Below, in pieces: positions 1 through 12,559 of a stretch of 64,000 nt of DNA. Below the pieces are notes generated by a model, which saw nothing but the letters and a program-made list of their open reading frames with translations, made no database searches and was not told where the DNA came from. The translations under genes and the position numbers were made by a program. How positions within the stretch are numbered: the stretch's first letter is position 1; the number at the start of each line of letters is the position of its first letter. Source of the stretch: Glandiceps talaboti (taxonomy: Eukaryota; Hemichordata; Enteropneusta; Spengelidae); assembly GCF_964340395.1 (NCBI RefSeq), contig NC_135563.1:15220151-15284150 (forward strand), in the 5' to 3' direction.

Positions 1-1988
1 AAACAGGCATTATAATGGCACAGGCATGCATATTAGTATTTGATGTCGTAATTCTCTAGGGGGAGGGAGGGAGGGAGGGGGAGGGGATGAGGGGAATCAC
101 ATTATATATGTCTTCTTGGTTGATACCATACACCATTACTCCTGGTTCAAACAATACATGACTTGGCACTAACAGAATTTCAACACACCATCTGTGCATG
201 TGTGACCTACGCCATGTGCACAATGGACGGCTATAAATATAATTTGGCGATATATGAATGAACGATAAAACATGTTAATGCAGTGACACTATGTTACCCG
301 TGTGGAAGTGATCACAATACTAATATAATGGGAAGTTTACAATGTAGATAAGATCAAAAAACTTCAGTTAACACATGTACACAAGATAAAAATTTTCATT
401 AAAAAAAATTTCTCCCTAAAAATATGGAATGATGTATTTTTAATAGATTGAATTTTCCGAGCGAATAGCTCAGGCTAATTTGATGGAACCGATAGAAAAA
501 TACCTTCATGAGTTAAATCTATTTTCCATGGAATTGCATTACAGAAAAAGACATTAGGAAAATTCCATTCAAAATATAGAATTCCACTGAATTTATTGAT
601 CCTTGTTACAATCATGTCAGTAATTTGAAATGATAATAATACACATCACCTTTAACGTCATATAAACTACACAGAAGTCATTAGAAAATAGAACGACCCT
701 TTATTCAGCTGCTTATTTTGCCTCTCATTAACATATGTAAATATTGACCTATAACAAAACACAGCCGAGAATGCATGACCCCATGAAAAATGCTCTACAA
801 ATCCTGACGATGGTTTTATTTTTCAAGTTTCTTTTTCACATATTTTTTATCTTCAAATGACTAGTGGTCCAGATCTAAAAATACATATATAGAAAGTCTT
901 CCATTTTCTTTTCATATATTCGATAGTAAGTACCAGAATATTAAATTATGCACAAAATAAATCATTCACGCATACTGTCTTTCAAAAGATGCATGTCAAA
1001 GACTTCGTATGTGACATTGTTTGTTTGTTTTTTGAAACCAAATCAATAGATTTTTTGCTCCTTATTTTAACAATGGCTGACTGAAAGAAACCCAATGCAT
1101 TATCGGTATGTAGACATTTAAGCTGCTTATTTGATGCAATATATTTTGAAAACACGATAAACTAACGTGTACAGATTTCATTGGCTCTTATCACAGACAC
1201 ACAAAAAAAACGTACCATACAAATATAAACTCATTCCTACAATGATTGGATCAAAATGCTGGCATATTTCAACATGTTTGTTGTCAAAATCGACAATTGA
1301 AAGAAAAGAAGGGTACCTGTCTGTTCACTAGAAGTGTTATAATTCCATTTATTCATGTAGTCCTCGATTTTTTTTTCTGTGCACCTACAAAAATTTCAAT
1401 AGTTCTAATTTAATTAAGCTATTTATTCTCCACCATCAAAAAATCAGACTACCTGTGACTGTTGAACTACCAAACAGAAATTATGTACGCTTAGTTTTTT
1501 GAATGGTAACTCCCTTCTGATCATCAATACTATTTCTGATTGCTTAGTCAAAACTTCATGAGAAATGTCCCCAAAATAGTCCTAAACTTCACTCATTTCA
1601 TGTACCAATAACTGTCATACAAACCAATGGAAACAAATTTCTTAGAAATCGTGAGACCTCCATTTTAGGTCAAAGGTCAAACATCACAGGTAAGTATGAA
1701 GTTATTCAATACAGGAGTTAGTTCCCTTCATGATAATCATCAGATGAAATGAAAGTTGTGTTACGCTATTACCATATTCTAAAATCATGTGCAACAAAAA
1801 CTGTCGTCTATAACTGAAGAGTACACTTGTCATAAAATATATGCAGGTAAAAGCACGCAATCTTAGACTACATTCCTCCAGTGTAACACTACCTCTCCCT
1901 ACAGGCTTTATTCCTTGCTATAATGACAGAATAAAGCTTTCACATCAAGCACCAACTGCAGTTATCTTGATTACGACTACTCATAGAA
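1..1988. other. No gene seen
   Basis: AT-rich sequence without a convincing coding exon on either strand. The only structure noted is a short G-rich (GGGA)n tract near 59-100. It could be 3' flank or intron of a minus-strand gene, since a possible minus-strand terminal exon and the 5' end of a TIA1-like gene both lie to the right. Confidence 0.5.
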
Positions 1989-2045
1989 TTAGATATTGGC
2001 ATCACTAACTCCAGGGAATGCCTCGTACAGCTCCGTCTCAATTTC
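1989..2045 (-). CDS. Possible terminal coding exon of an unidentified minus-strand gene
   Basis: On the minus strand a pyrimidine-poor but AG-ending acceptor (gggaatttcag) is followed by 18 codons reading EIETELYEAFPGVSDANI and a TAA stop. The segment is visibly richer in G and C than its surroundings, and the peptide is acidic and looks protein-like. I do not recognise the family. The same stretch is also open in a second frame that starts further upstream (VEVIKASQ through FLGISGN, then stop), so the frame, and whether this is coding at all, are uncertain. It does not match the glutamine-rich C terminus expected of TIA1/TIAR. Treat it as a weak candidate. Confidence 0.18.
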   Translation of the reverse strand, partial: EIETELYEAFPGVSDANI

Positions 2046-2708
2046 CTGAAATTCCCAGAAAATCATCTAGGGATGTCGAAATTGTCGTTTGTGATGCCTT
2101 GATTACCTCAACACTGTAGCAAGTCGTATCATGAGACTTGAGTCATCCATCTCTTTATGGTAAGTAGACCAACTGTTGCTCCTCCTGACAAACTTTGGAA
2201 ACTACGACAATTTCTTTTCAAAAATACTGCAGCATTATCAGCAATACTCAGCACTAAATAATGCATTTTGGATGCATTTGGTTTACTATGTATGTAAAAT
2301 GAGTAACCACACCACTTGGTCAATGCTTTCCAACAGCTTTCTTTGTAACTGCATGCACCGACTTTGCAGTCCCCTCCAACATACTTTGTTATCAAGCATC
2401 CACAGAAATACTCATACTGATACAGTCCCCTCCAACATAGTGTTTCTGTTAAGGGTGGTAAGCAGGTAAAATCTACCTGAGTTCTGCAGGCATTTTACTG
2501 GGGCTCCCTTCCAAATTGTGGTAATTGATATGGAAAGTCTCTGTTACCAGGGTTCCCAGATCTTAGTGAAAACACAGACAGTATCTCTTACATGCTAATA
2601 AAACACTGCTTCTTCAACATCATATTAGATACCACCATGCTATTGACCATTGCCCCCTCCCCCCTTACTAATGGCTACAGATTTTTAATCTGATCACATG
2701 ACTGGGCT

Positions 2709-2860
2709 CAAAATCAGCAGTAGTCCAAAACACATAAACAATACTAAACACTGTATCTGGGCTACCAAATTAGCACTAGTCCAAGGCACATGGACTACTA
2801 AACACTGTATTTACACAACCAACTTAACCATAGTCCAAGACACATACACATACAGGTTTC
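2709..2860. repeat. 55-bp tandem repeat, about three copies
   Basis: The motif TAGTCCAA followed by CACAT and ACTAAACACTGTAT recurs with starts at 2721, 2777 and 2831, so the period is 54-56 bp. Copies differ by several substitutions and small indels, so the array is not very recent. No coding role is seen. Confidence 0.7.
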
Positions 2861-5029
2861 TCTAGACAGTTCACAGGAAACATCATGTGTTGCTTTGAAC
2901 GATTCTCACATAGACACCAATATTGTTGATTACATAAAGTTGATAAATTTAAAATCATTACATGGCAACCCCGTGGAATTAAGTGACAGACTAATTAATT
3001 TCTAACCAAAAACACCAAAATTATCACTATTCCACTTCCTAAATAATGTGTGACCAGAATTTCACAACTTTAACACGGTTCCCCTTCTTGATCTGATCAT
3101 AACACCAATGTAAATAATACATGACATTTACCAACTAGGCAAAACATCTTGTTTACACATTTCCACAAAATACTCTTAATTATCTTTCCCCAATCGATAT
3201 ATATCAATATGTAACAATTGTAGACCGTTCCTATAAATTTTGGGAAATGTTGAAAAGTTAAAATATCTTGTTACATTATATTGTAGGTAGCATTACAGAT
3301 TTATCACCTAGTTGTTGGACACATCATGGTAATTATAACATATTACATATACTGTATCTTATACCCTTTAGCTGTCAAAATGTTGACTCAGTGTTTCACA
3401 TGTACAGGATTAGCAGCCCTCTACTGGGGCTAATATTAAAGTTTGTGTAGCAGGTTATAACCAACTCCTTGTCTGAGTTGCTGCTGAGTCTTATCAGTAA
3501 TGGATAGTGTAAGACAAAGGGGGATTTAGAAGGTGTGAATTGGGTTGACCTTTGTAGATCAAGTAAAACCAGTCCAGCAAAGTCAGAAACCATATGCCTG
3601 AGCATGGAAGTATAGAAGGGGAGCCTCCATGGTCTGAAGAATGAAATGCACGAGTACGGCCCGGACCAAAATAGTTTGCCAAAATTATGAGAACTTAATT
3701 ACGGAGAAAAATAGTTGTGGCGAGTAGTATTAGTGCCATGAATGGAGTAGTGACTGCATAGTAAGGAGGGCACAACTATTACCATTCAAAAGAAATGGTA
3801 AACATTTAAAAAAAGAATTTTACACATGTCTTCATACTGTATCTTCAAGGTATGAGTCACACTTCACAGTTGTTGAGTTGAGATGAACTTTCCCTGACCT
3901 TGACAGTCTTATCTGCAAACATTACCAGTGTTTATTTACAAATGATCACTATCTTTCCTGACTCTGAAGTCTGCTGTGTTGAACACTTACCTATTTACAT
4001 CACCGACAGACATACACCAAAACTTTATTGTCCACACTTCCCAACAAAAACTCTTGATCTTGGCGGCCAGTGCACTCTCTAATGATAGCCATATTTTGTC
4101 ATTGTGAGTCAAAATTATAAACACTGGGATTTCTTGTGAGTCACCACACCGTAAGAGATAGGGGAACACCGAATTTTGGTGCATCACTAGAAATTGTGTG
4201 TGTGTCAGTGGCACGAGAGGGCACACTGAACTTGGTTTTTCATCAACATACAACATATTTATTTACAAATCACACTAGCAACATCTTACACAACTTTGTC
4301 CATTTGTTGGATTACTTATATCTAAGAAACATAACAAGCACCTTCAAACTTTGCGATTCATACACCCAACAGCTTGTAACTTACACACATTTCCTGATCA
4401 CCTATGTTGACAAACATTGGCCATGTAGGTTTCTGTATATGTTGACATTTCCTAACATCAGTCCTTTGAACTGTGATCAACACAGTACTCTGTGCTATGT
4501 CATTGACCTCCACCAACCAGGAAATGACTGAGAGATTAACTGTATTTATCTTAGGCTACATAATCCTGGATCACAACATTAGTTGCCACCAATGAAAGGT
4601 CACAGGAAACCTGACAACACATCAACTTTTTCCCAACTTGTATTTTTTTGTGTACAAACAAATACCCCCTGGTAGAAAGAGGAGTTTAAACAATGATGCA
4701 GTGTGTTCTCTAAATAACAGACAAACTGTTTTATTTTGGGCCAAAATGATAAATAAGTGGGGGGTTTGTGAGCAAATTTTTGTGGGACATGTGAAATTGT
4801 TGTATGTACATTAAATTCAGTTAGTGGGTAAACTGTATTGATAGCTATTTTTACTTACATAATGGTAAGTAACAACTTACCTAATGGTAAGTTACACAAT
4901 AAACTGAGGTAAATTTTAGTCCCCCAGCTCATCAAGTTAGTTCAGTAATCCATCAAATTTTGGATAAGCAAGGTAGCAGGCTCTTCCCCATGGGCATCAC
5001 AGTAGATGGTTTCACCCTATTGTGATATC

Positions 5030-5126
5030 TCTCTTCAGGTCAAGTCCATGTAAAAGACAGTGGCCATGGCAGGAATAGGAACTTCAGTAAAACCCCTGTC
5101 TTTTTACATAGACTTTACCTGAAGAG
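5030..5126. repeat. Foldback with roughly 30-bp arms
   Basis: The left arm (CTCTTCAGGTCAAGTCCATG and onward to GACAG) is matched by the reverse complement of the right arm ending ACCTGAAGAGG, with two or three mismatches and a one-base gap. The loop is about 35 bp. It looks like a small MITE or hairpin; no target-site duplication was identified. Confidence 0.7.
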
Positions 5127-5161
5127 GGGTTTTCATATGTATTATCATAGCGATACATGTT

Positions 5162-5181
5162 GGGGGGGGGGGGGGGGGGGG
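5162..5181. repeat. Poly-G homopolymer
   Basis: A run of about 20 G residues preceded by T. The exact length is likely to be unreliable in assembly. Confidence 0.9.
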
Positions 5182-7722
5182 TTTACTCTGAAAATTTTAG
5201 ACTCCATCACTATTTATAACCGTTCATCCAAGGTAGAAAAAAGACAAATATAGTAACACAGTATTACTTCCTGTCTACATCTTATCACTAGGGAATCTAC
5301 TACATACATTTGATGATTACAGACAAGATTTATATATATCACTTAAGACATTGACAGCATCTTATAAAAGATCACATTAACAGCTGTAGATCTGGCATCA
5401 GTGTTTCTGACACTAACTGGATGGTTTACGTCTTGAGAAAAATAAGTTAAAACTAATGTTTACAGGAAACATCTCTAACTGTATTGAGTAATAATATACA
5501 CCTCGTTCTTTTACGTTGTATATCAATAAACCAAGTCTTGCCTCTGCAGTAATTTATCCGGAGTAGAGGTGATAATATACAACTTTTCTTAGTAGCATTT
5601 TCAAACACTGAATGTAAATAGATAAGTTGATCCTCTTTCTATGAGGGGGTTATTTCTTTGTAAACAAAAAGTTACAAGTTGGGAACAACTGGATTCAGTG
5701 AAACGTGGTGGTCTTTATTTTGAAATAACACACTGATACATTTCAGACATGATCACGCTATTTTTCTACACCATGTTGTAGAATATCTTGATATTACCAT
5801 CCTATATATCCCAGAGTTACAACAAAATAAATATTTCTAACAACTTTTTTTTAGGACCTGGATGGAAGAGGAAGTTTACAGCAGACATTCTGACCCAAAG
5901 CTTGATGACGTTATTGCAAATATTAAAGTTGTTGAAGGGGGGTCAGAGTGCAGGTTTTGTATGATCCAAACTACTCAGCTTACTATCAGTATCAGTCAGA
6001 TCCTACTTCTCTCTGTGCATGGCACATTAGAGATATCACTTTTAGATTTCTACACTTTTTAAAATTACACAGCTAATAAACTTTTCATAATCACCCAAGT
6101 AATCATTCATAGATATTTCATAGATCTGACACACTATTCACATTTTAGGACACTCCAGCGGGGGAATTCATAATAAATTTACTATTTAACACAAAAACAA
6201 CATGTTAACCACTCTTTTGGTGAAAATTTTGATCAGGACTCTTGTTCCGTGATTCTTAGCAAGAAGATTGGCCATATACTTACAGTTCTGAGCAATCACA
6301 TGTATAAAATGGTTTAGTCCATTTCAACTTATATTTTGTCTTGTATGTAAATTTCAAGACCTATTTCAAATTTAAGGATTAAAATTTAGGTGTGAAATTA
6401 ATACCAACTTCATAAACCACAGCCTCTTTTAAAGCACTGTCCAAGACAGGACAACTATCAGCTCTGGTTTGTGAGGATGTGAAATACAGTTGTCTGACAG
6501 ATCTGTAGAAAAAGTTTGTCTCGAATAAAATAATGATCCCATGTAATCTGCATGGCTTCACTGATAAGACGACAACAATTTGATGACCCAGGATTGACAC
6601 ATAGTCTTTTAATTTATGTTAAACCACATGGTGTAACTATCAAATCTATTGTTACATTAATATATAAGATGAAGTACTTGTTTATCATTATCCCAATGAC
6701 TATTATTAGGACAGTTATACAACATGAAGATTCATAAAAAGTTTTCCCACTGGAATCTGTAACTAAACTTAGAGTTTGACAGGCTAGTGTTCAAGTTTGA
6801 CAACCTACAATGCACAGCTATATGGAATTCCTATATTTTTACAGTTGTTGACATTCTTTAATGTTTTGTGAAAAGGTGAAATCACATACATGTTAGCAGT
6901 TACGACAACTTGAAATATCAACGACAATAAATTGCAAATAAGTGACATCCAAGTAATTTGGATAAAAGTTACACACTTGCTACATAGCTGATTAAAATGG
7001 TTTTATTTTTCACACTTCTTACTGTTGTGGTATGTGGATCCTCAGTCATGAAAATAAAATATATTTTTGAACAAGTTGAATCAAAAGACACCAACTGTAC
7101 CAAACAGATACACATGGTATTTTGGAGGTATACATCATTCATAGTAGAGAACACCCCCCATGTCACACAAACACTCTGAAAACAAGACAGATGACATTTC
7201 TCTTATCACCTATCTTGCCTATTGAGCAGATGGTGTTTTGCCAAAATCCAAACCTGGCTCTTCACACCTAAAAAGTATGCCATTTCTACTGAGCAACCAA
7301 CTAACAGCATCTGTTTTTGTTTTATGTGAAGAGCATTGATGACCATTCACATATTACGCATAATTATGTGGATAAAACAAAGCCGTAACTGAATGACAAA
7401 GGAATCTCAGCCAGACAATAGTCTAGTCTGTTATATTATGACATTGGCGTTCAATCATTTACTACTGGACAGGTCCCAGTCTGTTCACATATGGCGATAA
7501 TATACTCACAACAAATACTTCCTGCATACTACAGCGTCGAGAGAAGTCAAAATATATATCGCAAAATACCAGCAAATGCGATCAAACTTGTGATAGGGTT
7601 TCAATTTATAGCAATTTCCTTGTCCTCCGAAAAATTACGATGGAATGTATTTTTCTTTTCTGACAAAAGACTGAACCGTCTAGTGAGGTGTGCGTAAACC
7701 GGAAGTTAAGAAACACGCTTAC

Positions 7723-8362
7723 CTTGCCCATTATTTTCCGGCCGTTCATCGTTTCTAACGCCGTAGCCGCATGGGTATGATTGTAAAATTCGACGAAGCA
7801 ATATGGATCGTTTTGACCATGCTACGAAAACAAAAATACATCATAATTGTAGCGAGTGCGTAAGTAAATGCCGGTGACCGGTCAGCTGATCGTAAACTGA
7901 ACGGCTGTCATGAAAAGAGACAACGCAACGGTTTGCAACTTGGAGGTCACTTTGATCTGTCGGCGAGTAGCTACTAATCACAACAAAAAGAAGCCCCATA
8001 CTCACCTCTGCGATCATCTTACAACTTTTACACACAGCAATCCGGTTGAAGAGCTCCACGATAAACTGCTCTGACACTCGTGGGTCCAAATTTCCCACGT
8101 ACCTGCGCGGATAAAAAGTCAACGTGGAACGTAGTCAATATATGAATGGCATGAATTTGAACACATGCTACAGACAAACATAGGCAATGAAATCGAGTTG
8201 AGAGCAATAAAACGAGGCTACTTACAGAGTTCTTTGGCGACAATCTTCGTCCTCCATCGTCTGTAAGAAAAGATAACGTTATAAACTGTTCATGAAACAA
8301 AACAGAAATAGACTAAATTTGGTACGAAAGACATTAACCTGATACTGGTCGTTGTACATCAT
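7723..8362 (-). CDS. TIA1/TIAR-family RNA-binding protein, 5' part (RRM1)
   Basis: Four coding exons, all with GT-AG borders: 8339-8362, 8226-8260, 8006-8102 and 7723-7821. The start chosen is the first of two adjacent ATG codons, giving MMYNDQYQT then [10 protein letters not shown]. It runs into the first RRM: RNP2 is LYVGNL, the helix reads [13 protein letters not shown], then CKSCKMIAE, and RNP1 is DPYCFVEF, followed by the conserved [14 protein letters not shown]. This matches RRM1 of TIA1/TIAR (Rox8 in flies), nuclear-cytoplasmic U-rich RNA binders that act in splicing, translational silencing and stress granules. A full protein has three RRMs and a Gln-rich tail, about 375-400 residues; only the first 96 residues or so are seen here. 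Exon 4 ends in phase 0 with a good donor, so the gene continues to lower coordinates, and its next intron must exceed the rest of the window or hide diverged exons. An alternative start is the internal ATG in exon 2, which matches the usual vertebrate N terminus. Confidence 0.9.
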
Positions 8363-8480
8363 GGCGACCGCACACCCAGGAAGCTTGTGAAAATCGCATG
8401 CGTGGACAGTTGCATTCTGGGTAACAATGGGCGCCAACAAAGCCTTTCCAAGCACACACAGTTACCCGTGTACAAACTGA
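8363..8480 (-). promoter_or_regulatory. Likely 5' UTR and core promoter of the TIA1-like gene
   Basis: The DNA upstream of the start is richer in G and C than its surroundings and contains GCATTCTGGGTAA, reminiscent of the SBF/ZNF143 motif of housekeeping promoters, and an AGGAAG Ets-type core. No TATA box is evident. The assignment rests on position and composition only. Confidence 0.3.
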
Positions 8481-10258
8481 TGAAAGTTGGAATTGTCTGT
8501 AAATAGAAAGTTGAGCATGACAACATCTACAAAAACAAAATGAATTACAATCAAAAACTGTATTCAGGACTCAATGTATACATAATTTTTCTGACATGTA
8601 CCTGGGCCTAAAATGTTGGCTTTCAAGTCAATATTTAGCCAAGAGCTCCTGGCCACAACCCCCCCCCCCCCCCCCGTGACACTAACTTCTGCGTGTCTTC
8701 GTCTAATATTCTTGATATTACCGTTGTGTACAGGCACAAAATTAGAAGAAGAAAAAAATGAAATATTTCGATATCTTTACCCACTGTGGATTTTTTAAAT
8801 TAAACCTCATATAAAATATGTTCAATCGACCTGGACATCCAATATGACAGAACATTTTATTTATTCTTTACGGACAAAATAACTATATAAGAAACCTACC
8901 CGCTAATCGCTAAAACCCCGACGATCCATCTCCAGTAAGCCTACATGTTGGTACACGATGTACGGTAGGGCTACTATACGAGACAGCTTATACCTTGTAC
9001 CTTGTAGTCTTCACTTCTAAAATTGGTCCACCAGGGACTATAACTGCAAGGTTCTGATGAGAGTGCTTATACAGTTATCATACGCTGAGGCTGACGATGA
9101 AGATTTTTATTTTGCTTTTGACAAAAAAGTAGTCAACCTGAAGGTGTTTTTGATGTTCTTAAAGCGCCAGTAGCTATCCGAGTCTTGGAGGATCATTTTT
9201 CCACAAACAGTTGTTGCCCCTAAATTTATTTTCAATTTATATTCTATATCATTAATATTTGCCGTACATGTATGCAGATCGGCTAATAGTAGTATAGTGA
9301 TCAACCCCAATCAACATTCCACAAATGTATAGTTTATTGACTCATGAGTTGACAATTTGTTGACAAACAAGTAAAAGAGATGGTACGTACCCCTTTCACT
9401 GACTACTTCACTTGTAGCTATAAAACATAGACGACACCACGTCACACCATCAGCGCCAAATACAGAAGTGTTCTGATGTTATAGGAGCATTTCGAAAATT
9501 TCATAATTATGTAAGCTTATGTTTTTTGCGCGTGTTTTCTAATGTGCAGCTAGGCTTTCGGTCGAAGGCATTTTGACGACAAAAATTAACATTAAAAAAA
9601 TAGGATATGTATGTTGATTTTGATTGTGAATACGTTCCATGAAAAGGTCATCTCACTCCTCTATGCATATTTTTCTTCATGTTCCACCCGTACATTTGTT
9701 GTAAACTGAACAAACTACTCAAGGATCACGGAACAAACTTGGTGACTGAGTTTTACTTTTGTGTATCACGTGACTAAATAGTTATTGCGACAGTGCAATA
9801 AGCACATTATTTTCCACATCTCTATTGTCCATGCTAGTTGACTACATAAAATAGTTATGGTTTATATCATTGCGTCATTTACCTACTAGTAGCTAGGTTT
9901 ACCGCTACTGGGAAAAAAATAACACTAATTAAAAGAAGACTCTCTGCCACCATGATGACTCCTGATTTTCTTTTCAATTTTCAGATAACGTACCATGACC
10001 TGTGCTAGGGAAGTACACGATGAATCACTGACAACAGATCAACTGCGTGGTACTGCTTGATTTCACACATAGGCCAATAATGGAGGACAAATCCCTGTTA
10101 TCCTAACAGTTCAAAAGATATGAATTTCTCGGTGTGATCAATGTTGCAGGACGTGAAAGTCCGAGGCTCTACATGTCATCTCCTGTCATTCATTCAATTC
10201 ATCATAAACGAAGCGTATCAAAGTTTTCTAATTTATTGACATTAGATTCGGAAAATAA

Positions 10259-10588
10259 ATGATGGCTGTATTTATTCCTGAAACGTTTCCATGGAAATAC
10301 TTCATCGATGACACTTCAAATAGCAACAGAAAGTGGGATCAATGGCTACTTAGAATTCCGCGCAATTCAACTCTATTGTTTGAATATGGTTACCACAAAC
10401 ACGACTACGAAATAAAACTGAAAATTATGAGAAAAAAATATCTCGACAATCACAGTGTATTTATTTCTTTTTACAATGTACTTGACCCAAGTTTTGCAAA
10501 CCAACACAATTTCTCTCAAATTTCGAGAACAAAGAGCAAGCAGTCAAGGGAATGGAATCGTACGAATGATTATACTGATAGTAATTAA
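10259..10588 (+). CDS. Uncharacterised 109-codon open frame
   Basis: A single open frame in AT-rich DNA beginning with two ATG codons, rich in Asn, Ser, Lys and aromatic residues (for example WKYFIDD, WDQWLLRI, HDYEIKLK). The length is unusual for chance in this base composition and the residue mix is protein-like, but I recognise no domain, and no flanking exons, signal peptide or membrane segment are visible. It could be a decayed piece of a mobile element or simply chance. Confidence 0.2.
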   Translation: MMAVFIPETFPWKYFIDDTSNSNRKWDQWLLRIPRNSTLLFEYGYHKHDYEIKLKIMRKKYLDNHSVFISFYNVLDPSFANQHNFSQISRTKSKQSREWNRTNDYTDSN

Positions 10589-11202
10589 TATAAATAATCG
10601 TGTCATTTTTTATGTATAATTCTATTCATCTATTGTGCACGTTAATAATGATGTATTTGAAATTTAGAAATGTGATGCTGTGTTATTTCCTATGATATGT
10701 TTATCGAAATTGTTATTATTTTAAGTTTACCGCTTATGTAATGTTTGACTGTAGAAGAAAAATTACAAGAAATAGCAACAAATAAATCAATAGTAACTCA
10801 TTCAGATTCACATGTACAGTCATGTCGACGATAAAAGATTGGATATGATTGTGGGTATGAATGGAAAGGAGGGGAGCCCAATTTGTCAAGTACTGATTCT
10901 AGATACCAGAAGGAAAACAATACCAATCCGACAAATACTATCGCGAAGACTATGACACTCATACAAATACATTTAGTAGTTTCGGTTTATTCTTTCGACA
11001 ATTGTTAACATGGTGATCATTAGGGGATTGTTTACTTTTGAACAACTTTTGATTCCCCAAGTAAGAGAAATAGATATTTCAAAACAGAGTGAAGCTCACA
11101 GGATTCCTTGACCAATCCCTCGACACGTGAATGGTATCCAAGTAACGGGCTTGGTTTTAGACATCGTTGTTTATAGAGAACAGACATCTGTCGCATTGCA
11201 GG

Positions 11203-11246
11203 TACCCTCTAGGGACATTGTCAGCTACCCTCTAGAGACATTGAGT
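11203..11246. repeat. Two-copy 23-bp direct repeat
   Basis: TACCCTCTAGGGACATTG occurs at 11203 and again, with one change, at 11226. Function unknown. Confidence 0.8.
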
Positions 11247-11516
11247 TAATGACACGTCACGGGTCAACCAAGGTCAAGGAAATAAATCTCTATTGTGGGA
11301 CGTGCACTCTCAACCATGTCATCTCAAAACAGAAGACTCGATAAACACACATGCTTCTCAGTTATTGACGTTACGCTATCGTCTGTGATGATATTTTGGA
11401 CATTAAAATTTTGATCGACTATATATTGTGTTATTTTGTTCTGTGTGTATGTATGGCATATATTACGTATATTTCAAATGTAACTTTGTGGTGAATCTGT
11501 GCTATTAAAATAAAAC

Positions 11517-11549
11517 TATACTGTACTGTACTGTACTGTACTGTACTAC
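11517..11549. repeat. (TACTG)n microsatellite
   Basis: About six pentamer units in tandem. Confidence 0.9.
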
Positions 11550-11842
11550 ACCATGTTACAAACTGAACAGCAGTACTCACAAGTACAAGAAGTGTTTAAC
11601 TTTCACTGAGTTGTTGTGTACAAACTGTTGTTCTTATATGCTCAGAGCAGGACGACCTCTTAACCACAAGATATTTCATATTTAACTTTCCAGAAAGACC
11701 CATTCATCTAATTCACACACTTCTAGAAATAGATAAGTGGAGTAGAGGACCAGATAAACAAATAAACCGACACATATCAATCATCACACCAACTGTGTAC
11801 TCTAGCAAACCAGACCAGACATTATTTTTCATTTGTGACACT

Positions 11843-11991
11843 CCTAGGACGGTGCCGTAAAAGAGGCTGCGGTTTACGACGATGACGGTGCCCTAGGACG
11901 GTGCCGTAAAAGAGGCTGCGGTTTACGACGATAACGGTGCCCTAGGACGGTGCCGTAAAAGAGGCTGTGGTTTACGACGACGACCATTGTG
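11843..11991. repeat. 49-bp tandem repeat, three copies
   Basis: Exact 49-bp period: CCTAGGAC starts at 11843, 11892 and 11941. The first two copies differ by a single base (GATGAC against GATAAC) and the third carries a few more changes at its end. Each unit holds an inverted repeat, CGTAAA and TTTACG around an AGAGGCTGCGG loop, and a GGTGCC pair. Near-identity says the array expanded recently. A diverged single copy lies at 45650-45697. Confidence 0.9.
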
Positions 11992-12452
11992 TAGGAGTGA
12001 AAACTTAGTCATAACTTCTTCGAAGTAAACAAACAACTTTAAAGGTCACGGTAGTGGCGCGTTTATTGAAGCAATGTAAGTCATTGATTCCTGAATATTA
12101 AAACTGGGAAAATGAAAGTTGTCTGCAAAACTAAATAGGATGCCCATCACCAAACTCTAAGAAAGACACAGCCAGTAATTTGTCATTTCTGCTTTATAGT
12201 TTAATGAGGGTTTTGTTGTCTGAAATTGGAATGTAGACAATTCAAAAAAGAGTATTAACATCAACGTTCACCGTTTTCTGTTTAAAAATTAGTATAAGTA
12301 ATGCCGATGTTAAAGTTATCAGCAAAATCTCGAGTTTTCATTTTAAACTGTCTGGTAGACCACTATTCCCTCTATAGTGGGCTGAGGTCAATATGTACCA
12401 CAGAAGTAACCATACATACAATGTATCTCAACCGTCTGTTACTTGTTGGTGT
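11992..12452. other. Intergenic, nothing seen
   Basis: No coding exon or distinctive structure was recognised. Confidence 0.5.
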
Positions 12453-12453
12453 A

Positions 12454-12538
<85 letters not shown>

Positions 12539-12559
12539 ATGTCTGTCTGTCTGTCTGTC
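12453..12559. repeat. (TCTG)n microsatellite
   Basis: About 26 tetramer units with two interruptions. It opens long artificial frames rich in Cys, Leu, Ser and Val on the plus strand; these are not genes. Confidence 0.95.

Larger units (their letters stand above)
2046..7722. other. Non-coding stretch downstream of the TIA1-like exons
   Basis: About 5.7 kb of AT-rich DNA with no exon that continues the TIA1-like gene: I looked for a continuation of RRM1 (valine-asparagine-tryptophan-alanine) and for an RRM2 start, and saw neither. It contains a 55-bp tandem repeat at 2.7 kb, a foldback at 5.03 kb and a poly-G run at 5.16 kb. It is probably intron 4 of the TIA1-like gene in whole or part, but could hold an unrelated gene end near 2.0 kb. 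Confidence 0.4.
8481..11500. other. Intergenic, nothing firm
   Basis: AT-rich spacer upstream of the TIA1-like gene. It contains a poly-C run at about 8659-8675, one 109-codon open frame described separately and a two-copy 23-bp direct repeat at 11.2 kb. No splice-supported exons were recognised. Confidence 0.5.

Noticed and set aside
4136-4531. 131-codon plus-strand frame
   Set aside because: No domain, no splice context, AT-rich composition as in the surrounding non-coding DNA.
5855-5953. Plus-strand exon-like patch after a T-rich acceptor (frame MEEEVYSRHSDPKLDD)
   Set aside because: Two frames are open, the donor is poor, no neighbouring exons fit, and no family is recognised.
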